Source of the DNA: Hortaea werneckii
Taxonomy: Eukaryota; Ascomycota; Dothideomycetes; Mycosphaerellales; Teratosphaeriaceae
Reading direction: 5' to 3'
DNA length: 64,000 nucleotides
NCBI GenBank assembly: GCA_037044905.1
Contig: JBAOKB010000107.1
Location: 26,798 to 90,797, forward strand
The notes under the pieces were generated by a model. The model ran no database searches. It was not told where the DNA came from and was given only the letters and a program-made list of their open reading frames with translations. Position 1 is the first letter of the stretch, and each line of letters opens with the position of its first letter. A program made the translations under genes and the position numbers. Positions 10,971 to 22,475 of this stretch are shown piece after piece.

Positions 10971-13900
10971 ACTAGGCGCCTACGATATATTAAAGCTCGC
11001 TAAGGAACTAAAGATAGAACTAAACTATAAGGCTATATATTAGATAGGTTACTACGACGACTATTATAAGACCTACGAATTAAACAAGTAAGTAAGTAGT
11101 TACTATCCTAAGAAGCTACGTAAGGCTAGGATAGAATTTAATATAATAATACGAGGCTAGCTACTATAGTAAATAAGAGACTTAGGAAATTTCTAGAGAG
11201 GAAGGTCTCTACTACTATTTAATTAGGAGGACGTAACTCTATAAGAAAACATACCTCTTAAGTAGGAAGAAGAACTACTAGAGGAAGAAGAATCTCTATA
11301 AAACAACGATCCTAAACTAGAACTTATAGGACTAAATCTAGAACAACTATAAATAATAGCATAGACTATAGTAGTATAGGACGGTAGTTTATTAGAGGAA
11401 GAATATATAGATAACAAAGAGCTAGATAACCTTAAAGTATCGGTATTTACTATTTAAAGATCTAAACCTATTAAAAGGATAATAATCTTTATTATATATT
11501 AACTCGAGACTATATTCTCTAAGATCTAAGGGAAACGACGACTTTACCTAATTAAGTTCAACAATATACTTAACTAAATTAGAGTAATGTTCTAGAACTA
11601 TTAACTTGTTAACGTTAATTATAATATAGTAGTATATGTATAAGAACGACTACTAATTAGAAGTATATTCTAACCTAATAGAAGCTATATAACGCCTAAT
11701 AGAATCTATATTCCTAGAAGTATTAGAGAACGAATCTAGATTATTAAGGCACGACTATATAAACTATACCGAATCTAGGAAGCTTATTAAGAAGACCTTA
11801 TATTATTAGAGGTAATATAGTATAAGTTAACTAATTCTATAAAGCAATAGGAACTAAAGCCTATAGGACTATTAGTATAACTACTAATATAGAGAAATAT
11901 AATACTAAGGTATATTAAAGCTACTATTAAGGGATAAGTTAAAGTATCGATAATATAAGGAAAGGTTATCCTAGGACCTAAAAACAGACCCTTTAATTAG
12001 GAAGTTTGTCTTAAAGACGCTAACTCGCTAGGATACTATATAAAAAACGAAGGATCTTTACTAATAGAAGTAGTTACTAGGAAGTAAATATTATTAAAGC
12101 TCCTATAGTATTAGTAGTACTAGTATTCTATACTAAATATATTATTAATAGATACGTAATATAAGCTATAATCGATTCTAGAGCTAGTAGAAACTTTATA
12201 TTGACTAGTTTTGTCTAGTAAAATAGAATTACTACCTAACAAAAGAAAGATAGTAGATATAAATTAATAGTTATAGATAGATTATCCTTATCTAAAGTAG
12301 ATAGCAAAATAATGCCGCTAGTCCTAGCTATTTAATAGTACTATAAGACTATTAGCCTAGATATTATTAATATAGCTAGTTATAATATTATAATAAAGAT
12401 ACCTTAGTTAGAAAAGCATAACCCTCTAATAGATTAGAGAAAAAGAGTACTTAAGTTTAAGTAATATAGTTATATTACTAATATCTACCCTATATATCGA
12501 TAGTATATAATAGTAGATAAAAAGAAATAGTTCTATAAATTAGAATATTGACCGATAATATATACTAATAGAAATAGTAAAAAGATAATCTCTATAGATA
12601 CTAAGCTAGCCTAGCTAGGTTATAAGGTAAGAGATAAAGAGAGAACTAACGTACTTCTAAAGATCCTTAAAGAGTTTAAGAAAGAGAAACTACTCTTCTA
12701 GAAAAAGGAAGAATTAGCCGCCTTACCTAAATATTAACTATAGGATTACTAAATATAACTTTAGCCTAGGAAAGATCTACTATAGGGGCTACTATATAGG
12801 TTATATAAAAAAGAGCTTAAAGAGTAACGATAATAGCTAAAAGAAAAGAGTAATAAAGGATAGATAAAGAAATCTTAATCGCTAGCTACTTTACTAGTAA
12901 TATTTATTCTAAAAAAAGGAGGAAAACTACAAATAATAATCGACTATCGATAACTTAATAAAGTTATAGTTAAAAATCAATATCTACTACCTAATATTAA
13001 AGAAATATAAGATCGACTTACTAGAGTAAACTAGTATTTAAAGATCGACCTACGAGACGTATTCTATATAGTATAAATAGCTAAGGAAGAAGAATAGAAG
13101 ATAGCTTTCTAGATATACTATAGACTCTACTAATTTCGAGTTATACTAATAGGACTTATAAATACCCTAGCGATATATTAATAGCTCGTAAATAATATAC
13201 TACGAGACCTACTTAATATTACTATTATAGTATATATCGACGATATTTTAATCTTTACCTAAGGAAGCTAAGGACAATATACTAAAGATATATAAGTAGT
13301 ACTAGAACGACTTAGTATAGTAGACTATAAGACTATACCTAAGAAATATAAATTCTATAAGAGAGAAATCGAATTCTTAGGATTTATTATTAGTACTACT
13401 AGAATTAAGATAGACCTAAAGAAAGTATAATCTATCGAGGAATAGCTAATACTAAAGATAGTTAAGGATATCTAAGCCTACTTAGGACTCGTAAACTATA
13501 ATAGAAAATTTATTAAAGGATATTCTAAATTTGTAATTCTACTTATAAGTCTTACAAAAAAGGATACTAGGTTTATATAAATAGAAAAAGAAGGAAAAGG
13601 TATTCTAATAGCTTAAACAAGTATATATATAGTTACTAACACTTATACTATTTAATATAAAGAAACTAGTATAAGTTAAAACTAATATATCTAATTTAGT
13701 AATAGGTACTTACCTTACTTAAAAATATATTAGCAAAAGACATCTAATAGCGTACTACTTAAGAAAAATAATACTAGCGGAATAGAACTACAAAATCTAT
13801 AATAAAGAATTGCTAGCGATTGTTATAGTATTATAATACTAGAAAGTTTACTATAAAGGAGCTATAGGACTAACAATATATACTAACTATAGGAACCTTT

Positions 13901-15530
13901 AATACTTTATAACTACTAAGGATCTATTATATTAATAGTATAGATAGTTAGAGTTACTTAGATAATATAAGTTTAATATCTAATATACGCTAGGAAAAGA
14001 TAATAGGGGCGTAGATATACTAAGTAGACAAAGCGACTATATAGAAGGTAAAGAGCAAAATTCGAAGACATTACTTAAAGTTAATAGAAATAGAAGCCTT
14101 ACTACGAATATATAGGAGTTTAACTATATACTCTAAATTCTATAAGATAAATAGGAAGAATTCCCTATCGAATATAGAAAGTACTAGGTTCTACTAGAAA
14201 AGGAATATAAATATATTAAAGACTACTATAATAGCTAGACTATAGGATACTTAGGAATTATAAGAACAATTAATTTAATTAAATAGAACTTTGCTTTCTT
14301 ATAAATATAAAGAAAAGTTACTAACTATATTAAATAATACGATAGTTACTAGAAGAATAAGGTATTACAATATATAAAATATAGTAATCTCTAGTTCTAA
14401 GAACCTTCGAATATACTATAGAGAGAAGTTATAATAGACTTTATTATAAAATTACTATTATCTAAGGACCTAGCTATAGAGGTTATTTATAATTCGATAC
14501 TAGCTATAGTAGATACCTTAACTAAATATACACATTTTATACCGTATAGAGAATTAATAATAGCTATAGAACTTATATACCTCGTACTAGATAGGCTAAT
14601 TAGATATTATAGAATTCTAGAAAGCTTTATTACTAATAGAGACAAGCTATTTATATTAAATTTCTAGAAGTTACTTATAGGACAAATTAGAATAAGACAT
14701 AAGCTATTAACTATATTCTACCTAGAGATAGATAGTTAGACTAAAAGAACAAATTAGTCTCTTAAGATGTATTTATAGTACTACGTTAACTATATATAAA
14801 ACAATTAGGTTTTATTACTACTAATAGTATAATTAGTATTAAACAACAATATATTAGAAATAATAAAAGAGACGCTATTTTTCTTTAATTATAGAAAAAC
14901 ACCTAATTTGTTTATAGAACTAAGGACGTTAGTAAAAGCTAAGAAAGCTATAGTTATAATAGGAGAATTATAAAAAGTATACGTAACTACCCGAGATATA
15001 ATCCGTTATTCGTAATAGCAAATCTAAAAATAGCAATTTAAAGAATTAAAAACGGTACCTTAACTTAAGTAGGGGGATAAGATATATCTTCTAATAAAGA
15101 ACCTAAAAACAAAGCAAAAAACAAAGAAACTAGATTATATTAAAGTCGGACTATTTTTAATTACTAAGCAAAAGGGCGTAGTTAGCTACTAACTTAAACT
15201 TCTATTAGATACTAAAATCTATCTAGTATTCTATATATCCTTGTTAGAACTCGTATACCCTAACGCCGCGCTATAAATAATATTCTATTACTAGGAATAG
15301 AAGAACAACAAATATAAAGTTAAGAAAATCGAGGACTATAATAAGAAGAGTTAGCGATACCTTATTAAATAGAAAGGATATTCTAGTAATAAAAACATAT
15401 AGGAACTACTTACTAATCTTAACTACCTAAGGCTACTATACTATTATTATTAGGGTCGTTAAGAAGGTTGTCCTAAAATAAGTTAGGAATACCCTTTAGA
15501 GTACTCTATATCCTAATACTAAGCTATAGA

Positions 15531-15960
15531 CTAGAGAGAAGAGACGGGTCGTCTAGAAATAAGATTTCCTAGGCCTCCTCTTACTCTAGCTCTTAAATCG
15601 ACCGCTCTTTAATAGCTATCGCTTTAGCTACTTTAGAGTCTAATAGGTCTATCTATTAACGAAGATACTATTTTTTTGTATAGACTATATAAAGACTCTT
15701 AAAAAGTCTCTCTTAGGAAGCGAGAGCCTTATCTATTCCCTTACGTAACTTTTCCTTTTTAGAAATTAGACAACGAAACTCTAATTAAGTAACCTAAATA
15801 TTGTACTACTAATTACGATAGTTATACTCTCTATACTAGCCTAATTTAATATAGACCTAACATACCTAGTTATACTATATATAAGTACTATATTTCTAAA
15901 CTATCTCTTCTTCGAATTAGTTAATAAGTTTAATAAGGTTATATCGACAAATAGTACTTA
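15531..15960 (-). pseudogene. Diverged antisense accessory ORF of copy C (Zn2Cys6-like plus coiled coil)
   Basis: On the strand opposite to gag/pol, a single frame can be read for about 130 codons with only TAA/TAG interruptions. Near 15,800-15,906 it shows the pattern Cys-x2-Cys-x6-Cys-x8-Cys-x2-Cys-x6-Cys if TAT codons are counted as mutated TGT; the third Cys (TGT) is unmutated. A Lys/Glu/Leu-rich segment with heptad-like character follows (for example SKKEKLRKGIDKAL) down to about 15,540. Outside the cysteine pattern and coiled coil it has little identity to the accessory ORF of E1/E3, so this is a distant homologue in the same position and orientation. The call rests on motif spacing and frame continuity, both visible directly. 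Confidence 0.6.
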
Positions 15961-16053
15961 CCTTTAGTATAGTAGGCTATAGTAATAAAAGATAGAGAGA
16001 GTAGATTACAAGATTAAAGCTTAGAGGACTAAGCTAGGATAGGAGAGGAATAG

Positions 16054-16458
16054 TATTATAAATACGTAAAATAGAGAATTTAATTAGATAGAATAGGATA
16101 GACGCTAGTAGAGTAGATATAGCTAAATAGAGTTACGTCCTAAAAAATTACGAGACATAGAGTACCTATAGTTACGTAAGTAGAGCGCTTTATAATCTAT
16201 AGGCGTAGAGTAGTAGAACGCTCTATAATCTATAGGAGTAGAGTAATAGAGTATAATATATAAAGACACAAATCTCTTATATATATAACTAGATACGTTT
16301 CTTACTAGAAGTTTATATATTTAACTTATATTATAATCCGACTATTAGGTAGAGAACTAATAGCCTTGTTATAATTAGTTATCCTATAACCTAGTTGTCT
16401 TAATACATTTGTTCTAAAGAGCTCTAAACCTATAATACTACTTCGTAGGGTCGTAATA
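16054..16458 (+). repeat. 3' LTR of copy C (second U3 type)
   Basis: It starts TATTATAAATACG (RIP form of TGTTACGAACACG) and ends GTCGTAATA (RIP form of GTCGTAACA), about 405 bp. The R/U5 half is shared with all other copies. The U3 half, for example around 16,085-16,140, aligns instead with the U3 of the right-hand LTR of E3 (46,600-46,690, reverse strand) after allowing for G-to-A changes. Confidence 0.8.
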
Positions 16459-16679
16459 GATATATATAGGCATCCCGCTACTATATCTTTAGTCTTATTA
16501 TATACTCTAGTTTAGTCCTATCCTCTTATTATAGCCTATAGTAGTACGACTATTTGTAGCTAGCTTAACTCTTTAACTACTCTTTCTACATTTATACAAA
16601 TTAGTACTATAGTATAAACCGACTACAAAGGTATTATATAGTCTCTTAATTGTTTACTTAGATTCTAATATACTATCTA

Positions 16680-17820
16680 CAATAGGTAATACTAGGTTTA
16701 ACTCGCCCTTTCTATTAAAGCTAGACAATCGACTTATTATAATTTATGTTAGACTAGAATAGGTAAAATTTAAGGTCCTAAAAGACGTACTTTGTCGTTT
16801 CTCTAGCTTTATAAGGAGCAAAATCGAGGCTAACTAGTCTTCTAGACTTAGACTATTTAAACCCTAGGGAACCCATATTATCGAGCTAGAGGATACAAGC
16901 CTAGACATCTTCTTAATATATTATAAATTCCTTATTAATAATACGTTTAATCTTACCGACATTACTAATAATAGGCCTTTAAGTAAGCTTGTCGAGCTCT
17001 CTATTTTAGCCTACGTCCTTTAGGACCCCCTATTTAGTAACATAATTGTTAAGGCTATCTTAGAGTATATAGAGAATGCCGTATCGCTCTTGCCGCATCC
17101 TACTAACCTATCTTACCTTACTAAATCCTTCGCCGTAGCGGCTATAATACTAGATACTACTAGTATTCTAGCTAGCGTTACTAAAATCCTAGCTCGACTT
17201 ACTATAGTTAAGATTAAGGAAACAATATAAGAAAGTATTATAGGATACGAAGGCTAGTTAAAAGAGTGTAATATTACTATTAAGGAAAAGCAAGAGTAGA
17301 TAAAACAACTTAAGTAGAAGAACAAGGAAATATAGAGGATTTAATTATTATAGTAGGAGTATTAGCGGAGACTTAACTAGGAGTTAGAGACTAAGGATAG
17401 TATACTTTTAAAAGGAGAGGAGTATTTAAAGTAGGCTCGAGAGGAGGTTAAGGTAGTATCTGCTAAACTATAGAGTACTAAACTAGCTACTTTTAATCGT
17501 TCTATACTTAGAGAGTTATAAACGGATAATACAAGTACCTATTCCCGAATAAAGAATCCCTCTACTTACGTAGCTACTAGCCGTACCCTATTATCTAGCG
17601 TAATCTTAATAGCTAGTAATCGAAAGCGTCCGCTTCCTAATAATAGCTTCCTACCTATTAGTAAGCGTACGCTAAGCTACTATTACTAGGTAACTAACAA
17701 GACTATTAAGAGCAATCCTATCTCGCTAAATAGAAGTCTATAGCAATAGCTAGGATAGAGTAGTTAGTTATAGTAGGCAATAAGACGAAGAACTTTAGTA
17801 ACTAAAGTTAAGTCGAGTTC
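16680..17820 (+). pseudogene. RIP-eroded BTB/POZ domain gene with coiled-coil C-terminus
   Basis: The plus-strand frame congruent to 17,231 remains readable over several hundred codons, broken only by TAA/TAG. Around 16,755-17,080 it contains the hallmarks of fungal BTB/POZ proteins: a VLKDVLCRFSSF-like segment (cf. VHKDVLCRxSxFF), then an acidic ELED turn with FLI-N-TFNLTD (the LYTGTF region), then a SKLVELSILAYVL helix (cf. LVELYVLADKL). The second half (17,230-17,480) is Glu/Lys-rich with heptad spacing. BTB proteins act as dimeric adaptors, often for Cullin-3 ligases. This copy is dead. It lies between copy C and E1, and the right end is near the E1 insertion point. Confidence 0.6.
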
Positions 17821-18089
17821 ATTAATAGTAATAAAACTTAAGCTAAGCCTCTCTCTAATAGCTTAATAGAGGAGGACTAGTAGTATATAGTATTATAACT
17901 CTATAAGCTTCCTCTCCTTACGCCCTAAAAAGCTCGGATATTCGGGACTCTATTATAGTCTAAGCTAGAAGGAGATCTAGAGTCTTAGTAAGTATAGGCT
18001 TTCCCTTATCTTTAGTAAGGTACTAGGCTTATAGTATTAGGGACCTAGTCTCGAGAGACCCTTTCGATTATAGGGACTAGTATATATAT

Positions 18090-18491
18090 TGTTGCGACCC
18101 TACGAAGTAGTGTCACGGATTTAGAGCTCGTTGGAACAGATGTGTCAAGACAACTGGGTTGTGGGATAACTGATTGTGACAAGGCTGTTGGTTCTCTACC
18201 TAACAGTCGGATTGCAACATGAGTTGAACACACGAACTCCTAACGAGAAACATGCCTAGTTATATACATAAGAGATTCGTGTCTTCATGCAATAGTTCGC
18301 TGGGTCGCTCAGCGGTCCGGCGCTCCAAGGTCGCCGGGTCGCTCGTCGACCGGTCGGCCTCTTGCATATATGCAGTGGTTCGCCTGCCAAGGCAGCGCTC
18401 TCCTGCATACTGATCACGTGACCTTTCCTTGCTCCAGTCCTTACTGGCCAATCGCTTCGGGTTCGAGCGTCCCGTGACCGTGTTCGTAACA
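18090..18491 (-). repeat. 3' LTR of E1
   Basis: It begins TGTTGCGACC and ends GTTCGTAACA on the plus strand (TG...CA termini with a short TGTT/AACA inverted repeat). It is identical to the right LTR. It also differs from the left LTR of E3 by a single G/A (18,436 region: ACTGGCC versus ACTAGCC). Confidence 0.97.
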
Positions 18492-18504
18492 CCATCCCTC
18501 TTCC
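18492..18504 (-). other. Polypurine tract of E1
   Basis: Immediately inside the 3' LTR the coding strand reads GGAAGAGGGATGG, the expected primer for plus-strand DNA synthesis. The same tract is at 40,202-40,214 in E3 and, as AAAAGGGGGATGG, just before 34,825 in B. Confidence 0.8.
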
Positions 18505-18589
18505 AGTCTAGCTTCGTCCCTGAAGCTTATGATGTCGCGATCCCCGCGATTCTTAGTTTCCGTAGTTTGGTCCACCTTGTTCTCATAAG

Positions 18590-19099
18590 ATGTCGTCTTC
18601 TTCAGAGGTTTCTCTTTCTAAGACAAAGCGCTTGCGTCTTGCGAACGAAATCGAAAGAAACGGTCGCCCAGTATTCTTTCCGTGCGAACGCTGTTCTTTG
18701 CACAACCATCTTTGTATCGCCATGTCCAACTCATCCAACCTCCGGTGCTCCGAGTGCGTGCGGCAGGGCAAGAAATGTGTGAACATGTCTTGGGAGTCCC
18801 TTGACAAGACTCGAGAGGAGTACCAGCGCAAGGTCGACGAGGACGAGGAACTGCTGGCCGTCGTAATGGCTCGGTTGATGCGAAACAAGAAGATTCTTCG
18901 TCAAGCTGAGGGTCGGGCGGCTCGGAAGGCCGAATGTCTTGCGTCGGAAATGGAGGCTAAAGGTGCCTTCGAAACTGATGACTGTCCTGCGGCGGCTGCT
19001 ACCATGGGTCTTACTCCTTTGATGATGGAAACGCTCGGAAACATGGATCAATCCGTTAACTTTTCCGGCGGTACTAGCGTAGCATCTTCGGGCAGTTAA
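18590..19099 (+). CDS. Antisense accessory ORF of E1: Zn2Cys6-like, coiled-coil protein
   Basis: This intact 169-aa ORF runs opposite to gag/pol. Its ATG is 98 bp inside the 3' LTR, and its 3' end overlaps the pol terminus tail to tail by 26 bp. Residues 1-28 are Ser/Lys/Arg-rich. Residues about 31-63 hold Cys-x2-Cys-x6-Cys-x10-Cys-x2-Cys-x6-Cys, which fits the spacing of Gal4-type binuclear zinc clusters, although the usual basic run between the second and third Cys is replaced by SLHNHL. Residues about 70-125 are Glu/Arg/Lys/Leu-rich (predicted coiled coil). The tail is Gly/Ser/Thr-rich. It is the only uninterrupted gene of the element. Role unknown; a DNA-binding or RNA-binding regulator is an inference. 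Transcription would have to start in or near the LTR on the antisense side. Confidence 0.75.
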   Translation: MSSSSEVSLSKTKRLRLANEIERNGRPVFFPCERCSLHNHLCIAMSNSSNLRCSECVRQGKKCVNMSWESLDKTREEYQRKVDEDEELLAVVMARLMRNKKILRQAEGRAARKAECLASEMEAKGAFETDDCPAAAATMGLTPLMMETLGNMDQSVNFSGGTSVASSGS

Positions 19100-22000
19100 G
19101 ATTGGTGAGTGGTTCCCATGTGTTTTCCTCACTGGGATACCCCTTCCATTTGATAAGGTATCGCTAACTTTTCTTGTCGTAGTCTACGATCCTTTCGACT
19201 TCGTACTCGTCGTCTTCTTGTTCCTAGTAATGGAACGTTGTTTGCAGCGTGGCGTCGGGGTGTGCGGGTTCCAATAAGGATACATGGAATACTGGATGGA
19301 TCTTGGCGTCTGGTGGAAGTTCAAGTCGGTAGCTGACTGCTCCTTTCTGTTCGGCAATCAAAAATGGTCCGACCTTAACATGATCCAGTTTCTTTGTTTT
19401 CCGCTTTGTCTTCAGGTTCTTCGTCAGAAGGTATACCTTATCCCCCTTCCTAAGCTGAGGTGCCAATTTTGATTCCTTGAATCGCTGCTTCTGTATTCGC
19501 TGTTGCGAATGTCGGATTGCATCTTGGGCAGTCTTGTGTGCCTTTTGCAATTCTCCTGCCATAAGTATGGCTCTGTCGGCTCTTACTAACGTCCTTGGTT
19601 CCATGAATAAATTGGGCGTCTTTCCGTAGTTGAGGAAAAATGGCGTTTGTCGTGTTGTCTCCGACGCATTATTGTTCAATGCTAGTTGTGCCATTGGTAG
19701 TAGTGCAACCCAATTATCTTGTGCGTAGTTGACGTAGTGCCGTAAATATGTTTCGAGTGACTGATTTGTCCTTTTAGTCTGACCATCCGTCTCTGGGTGG
19801 AATGCTGTCGATAGCTTGTGTTTTATTCCAATTTGTCCCATGAGCGATTTCCAGAAGTTTGATGTAAACAGCTTATCTCTGTCGGTGATAAAGCTTTCTG
19901 GAATTCCATGATGTCTAATTAGCCTGTCCAGTATGAGGTGTGCGAGTTCCATGGCTGTCATTAATTCTTCGCATGGTACGAAGTGTGCATACTTGGTCAA
20001 AGTGTCTACCATGACAAGTATTGAATCATAAATGACTCCTGTGGCTGGGTCCTTGGATGCTAGCAACTTCGTGATGAAGTCCATCGTAACCTCTCTCCAT
20101 GGCGTGTCCGACGGTTCTCGGAACTGGAGATTGCCATACTTTGCATGTCGTGATGCCTTGTTCTTTTGGCAACTGTCGCATTGTTTGATGTAATCGGTAA
20201 CCTTCTTTCGCATCTGTAGAAAGGCAAAGTTCCGTCTAATCAAGTCGATCGTTCTCGTTATTCCTAGGTGTCCTGTGGTTCGGCTATCATGGTGGTCTTT
20301 GATACATTCGTATTCCTTTTCTGGTGGAACTTGGTACTTCCCATGTTCGATGGGGAACTCTTCTTGTTCATCTCGTAGAACTCGGAGTATGTGGTTGAAC
20401 TCCTGTGTGTTCGTGGTAAGGCTCCCGTCTCTGTTGACTTTAAGCATTGCTTTTGGGTTTTGCTCTTTTCCTTCCATGTAGTCGCTTCGTCTGCTTAGCG
20501 CATCTGCGCGCCCATTGTCTTTTCCTGGCGTATACTAGATATCGAACTTGTATTGTCCGAGTAGCTCTGACCATCTACACTGTCGACGCGATAGATCCTT
20601 AGTAGTTGTGAAGTATTGAAGGTTCTTGTGGTCGGTGTATATCGTCAGTCCTGTAGCTCCTTCACAGTAAACTCTCCAGTGTCGCAATGCTGCAACAATC
20701 GCTAACAGTTCTTTGTCATAAATCTCGTAGTTCTGTTCCGCTGGCGTCATCTTTCTCGAGTAATACGTCACTGGGTGTCTCTTGCCATCATGTTCTTAAG
20801 TGAGGCAAGCACCTATCGCTAAGTCGGATGCGTCGGTTTCGACTTGTACTAGTTTCTTGGTGTCGAATAGCATGAGTGTTGGTGACTGTATGCATGCTTG
20901 CTTAAGTTGCTGGAATGCCTTTTCTTGCTTATCCGTCCACATGAATTTGGTGTCTTTCTTCGTAAGACTTGTAAGTGGGATTGCAAGCTTGGAGTATCCT
21001 TCGACAAACTTCCTGTTGTAGTTTGCGAGTCCTAAGAAGGCTTGGATATCCTTGACTGTCTTTGGCGTTGGCCATTCCTCGATGGATTGTACTTTCTTCG
21101 GGTCCATCTTGATTCCAGTAGTGCTGATGATGAATCCTAGGAATTCGATTTCCTTCCTGTAGAATTCACATTTCTCGGGTGCGGTCTTGAAGTCCACTGT
21201 GCTAAGTCGTTCTAGCACTGCTTGTACGTCTTTGGTATGTTGTTCTCGGCTTCCTCGGGTGAAGATCAAGATGTCGTCGACGTATGCTATGACGGTGATG
21301 TCCAGTAAGTCTCGTAGTACATCATTAACGAGCTGCTGACATGTCGCTGGGGCGTTCGTAAGTCCCATTGGCATGACTCGAAATTGGTAGAGTCCGTAGC
21401 GTGTCCTGAAAGCTGTCTTCCATTCTTCTCCCTTGGCCATTCGTACTGCGTAGAATGCGTCTCGTAGATCGATCTTTGAGTACTAGTTTGCTCCGGTAAG
21501 TCGATCCTGCATTTCTTCGATGTTGGGTAGTGGATATCGGTTTTTGACCGTGACTTCGTTGAGTCGTCGATAGTCGATTACCATTCGTAGTTTTCCTCCT
21601 TTCTTTGGAACGAACATTGCTGGTGAAGCGGCTGGCGATTAGGATTTCTCTATCCATCCCTTGTCGCTCTTCTCTTTCAGCCATCGTCGTTGCTCTTCGA
21701 GCTCTTTTTCGGATAACCTGTATAGTGGCCCCCATGGTGGATCTTTGCCGGGCTGAAGTTGTATTCGGTGATCCCATGGTTGATGTCTAGGTAAGGCGGC
21801 TAATCCTTCCTCTTCCTGGAAGAGCGGTTTCCATATCTTAAACTCTTTAGGGATCTCTGGAGGTGCGTTAGTTCTCCCTTTATCTCTCACCTTATGACCT
21901 GGCTGGGCTAGCTCAGTGTCCGTGGAGACCATCTCCTTGCCGTTTCTATCGGAGTATGTTATCGGTTGACGTTCTAATTCACAGAACTGTCTTTCCTCAT

Positions 22001-22475
22001 CTACCATCGCACGCTGTCGATGCGTAGGGTGGATGTCGGTAACGCAACCGCATCGCTCAAACTTGAGTACTCTTTTCCTCCAATCTATCAGAGGGTTGTG
22101 CTTTTCCAACCAAGGTGTCCCCATCACGATGTCGTGACTAGCCATGTCAACGATATCTAGGCTAACAGTCTCGTGGTGCTGTTGGATAGCTAGGACTAGC
22201 GGCATTGTTTCGCTGTCCACTTCGGATAGAGATGATCCATCTGCGACCATTAATTCGTATCCGCCGTCTTTCTTTCGTCGGGTAGCGATCCCGTTTCGCT
22301 GGACAAAGCTGGTCGATATAAAGTTTCCGCTGGCTCCGGAATCGATCATAGCTTGTGTTGCGTGTCCATTGACAATGCATTTGGTACGGAATACCGGTGC
22401 TGCTAATGCTATAGGAGCTTCGATAATGTTTACTTCCTGGCGACTGCTCCTGTCGGCAGGGATCCTTCGTTTTTT
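19074..22475 (-). pseudogene. pol: E1 pol: protease, RT, RNase H, integrase, chromodomain
   Basis: The frame is entered by a -1 shift at 22,469-22,475. Protease shows DSGASGNF near 22,330. RT shows YVDD near 21,280. RNase H starts with ETDASD near 20,835. Integrase has an H-H-C-C finger (TGH to CDSC) near 20,270-20,170, then a DDE core. Where E3 retains a chromodomain (RYLIKWKGYP), E1 is cut off by a stop at 19,224. In-frame stops lie at 21,639, 21,483, 20,796, 20,535 and 19,224, all TAA/TAG of RIP type. The DDE glutamate in GQTER is AAA (Lys) at 19,773-19,775. The frame end at 19,074 is taken from the E3 equivalent. The products would be needed for reverse transcription and integration; this copy encodes none of them complete. 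Confidence 0.95.

Larger units (their letters stand above)
10970..16458 (+). mobile_element. Ty3/Gypsy chromovirus copy C, 5'-truncated, extremely RIP-mutated, divergent subfamily
   Basis: Similarity to copy B (from its position about 29,780) starts near 10,970 inside gag, downstream of the zinc knuckle, and continues through protease, RT, RNase H and integrase to the chromodomain near 15,430. The slippery heptamer A_AAA_AAC of the gag/pol overlap survives near 12,040. The 3' LTR is at 16,054-16,458. Its U3 differs from those of A, B and E1 but matches the 5' LTR of E3, so C represents a second LTR subfamily. The interval between pol and the 3' LTR holds a diverged antisense accessory ORF (separate entry). 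There is no open frame left. Confidence 0.88.

Noticed and set aside
18256..18495. Minus-strand ORFs of 63-79 codons in each LTR (also 24,651-24,887 and 39,966-40,205)
   Set aside because: They lie within the U3 and simply recur because the LTRs are repeated. There is no domain, and they end before R.
18583..19132. Minus-strand ORFs of 101 and 133 codons opposite the accessory ORF
   Set aside because: They are antisense shadows. The cysteine pattern and coiled coil are only on the plus strand, and B and C conserve that strand's frame.
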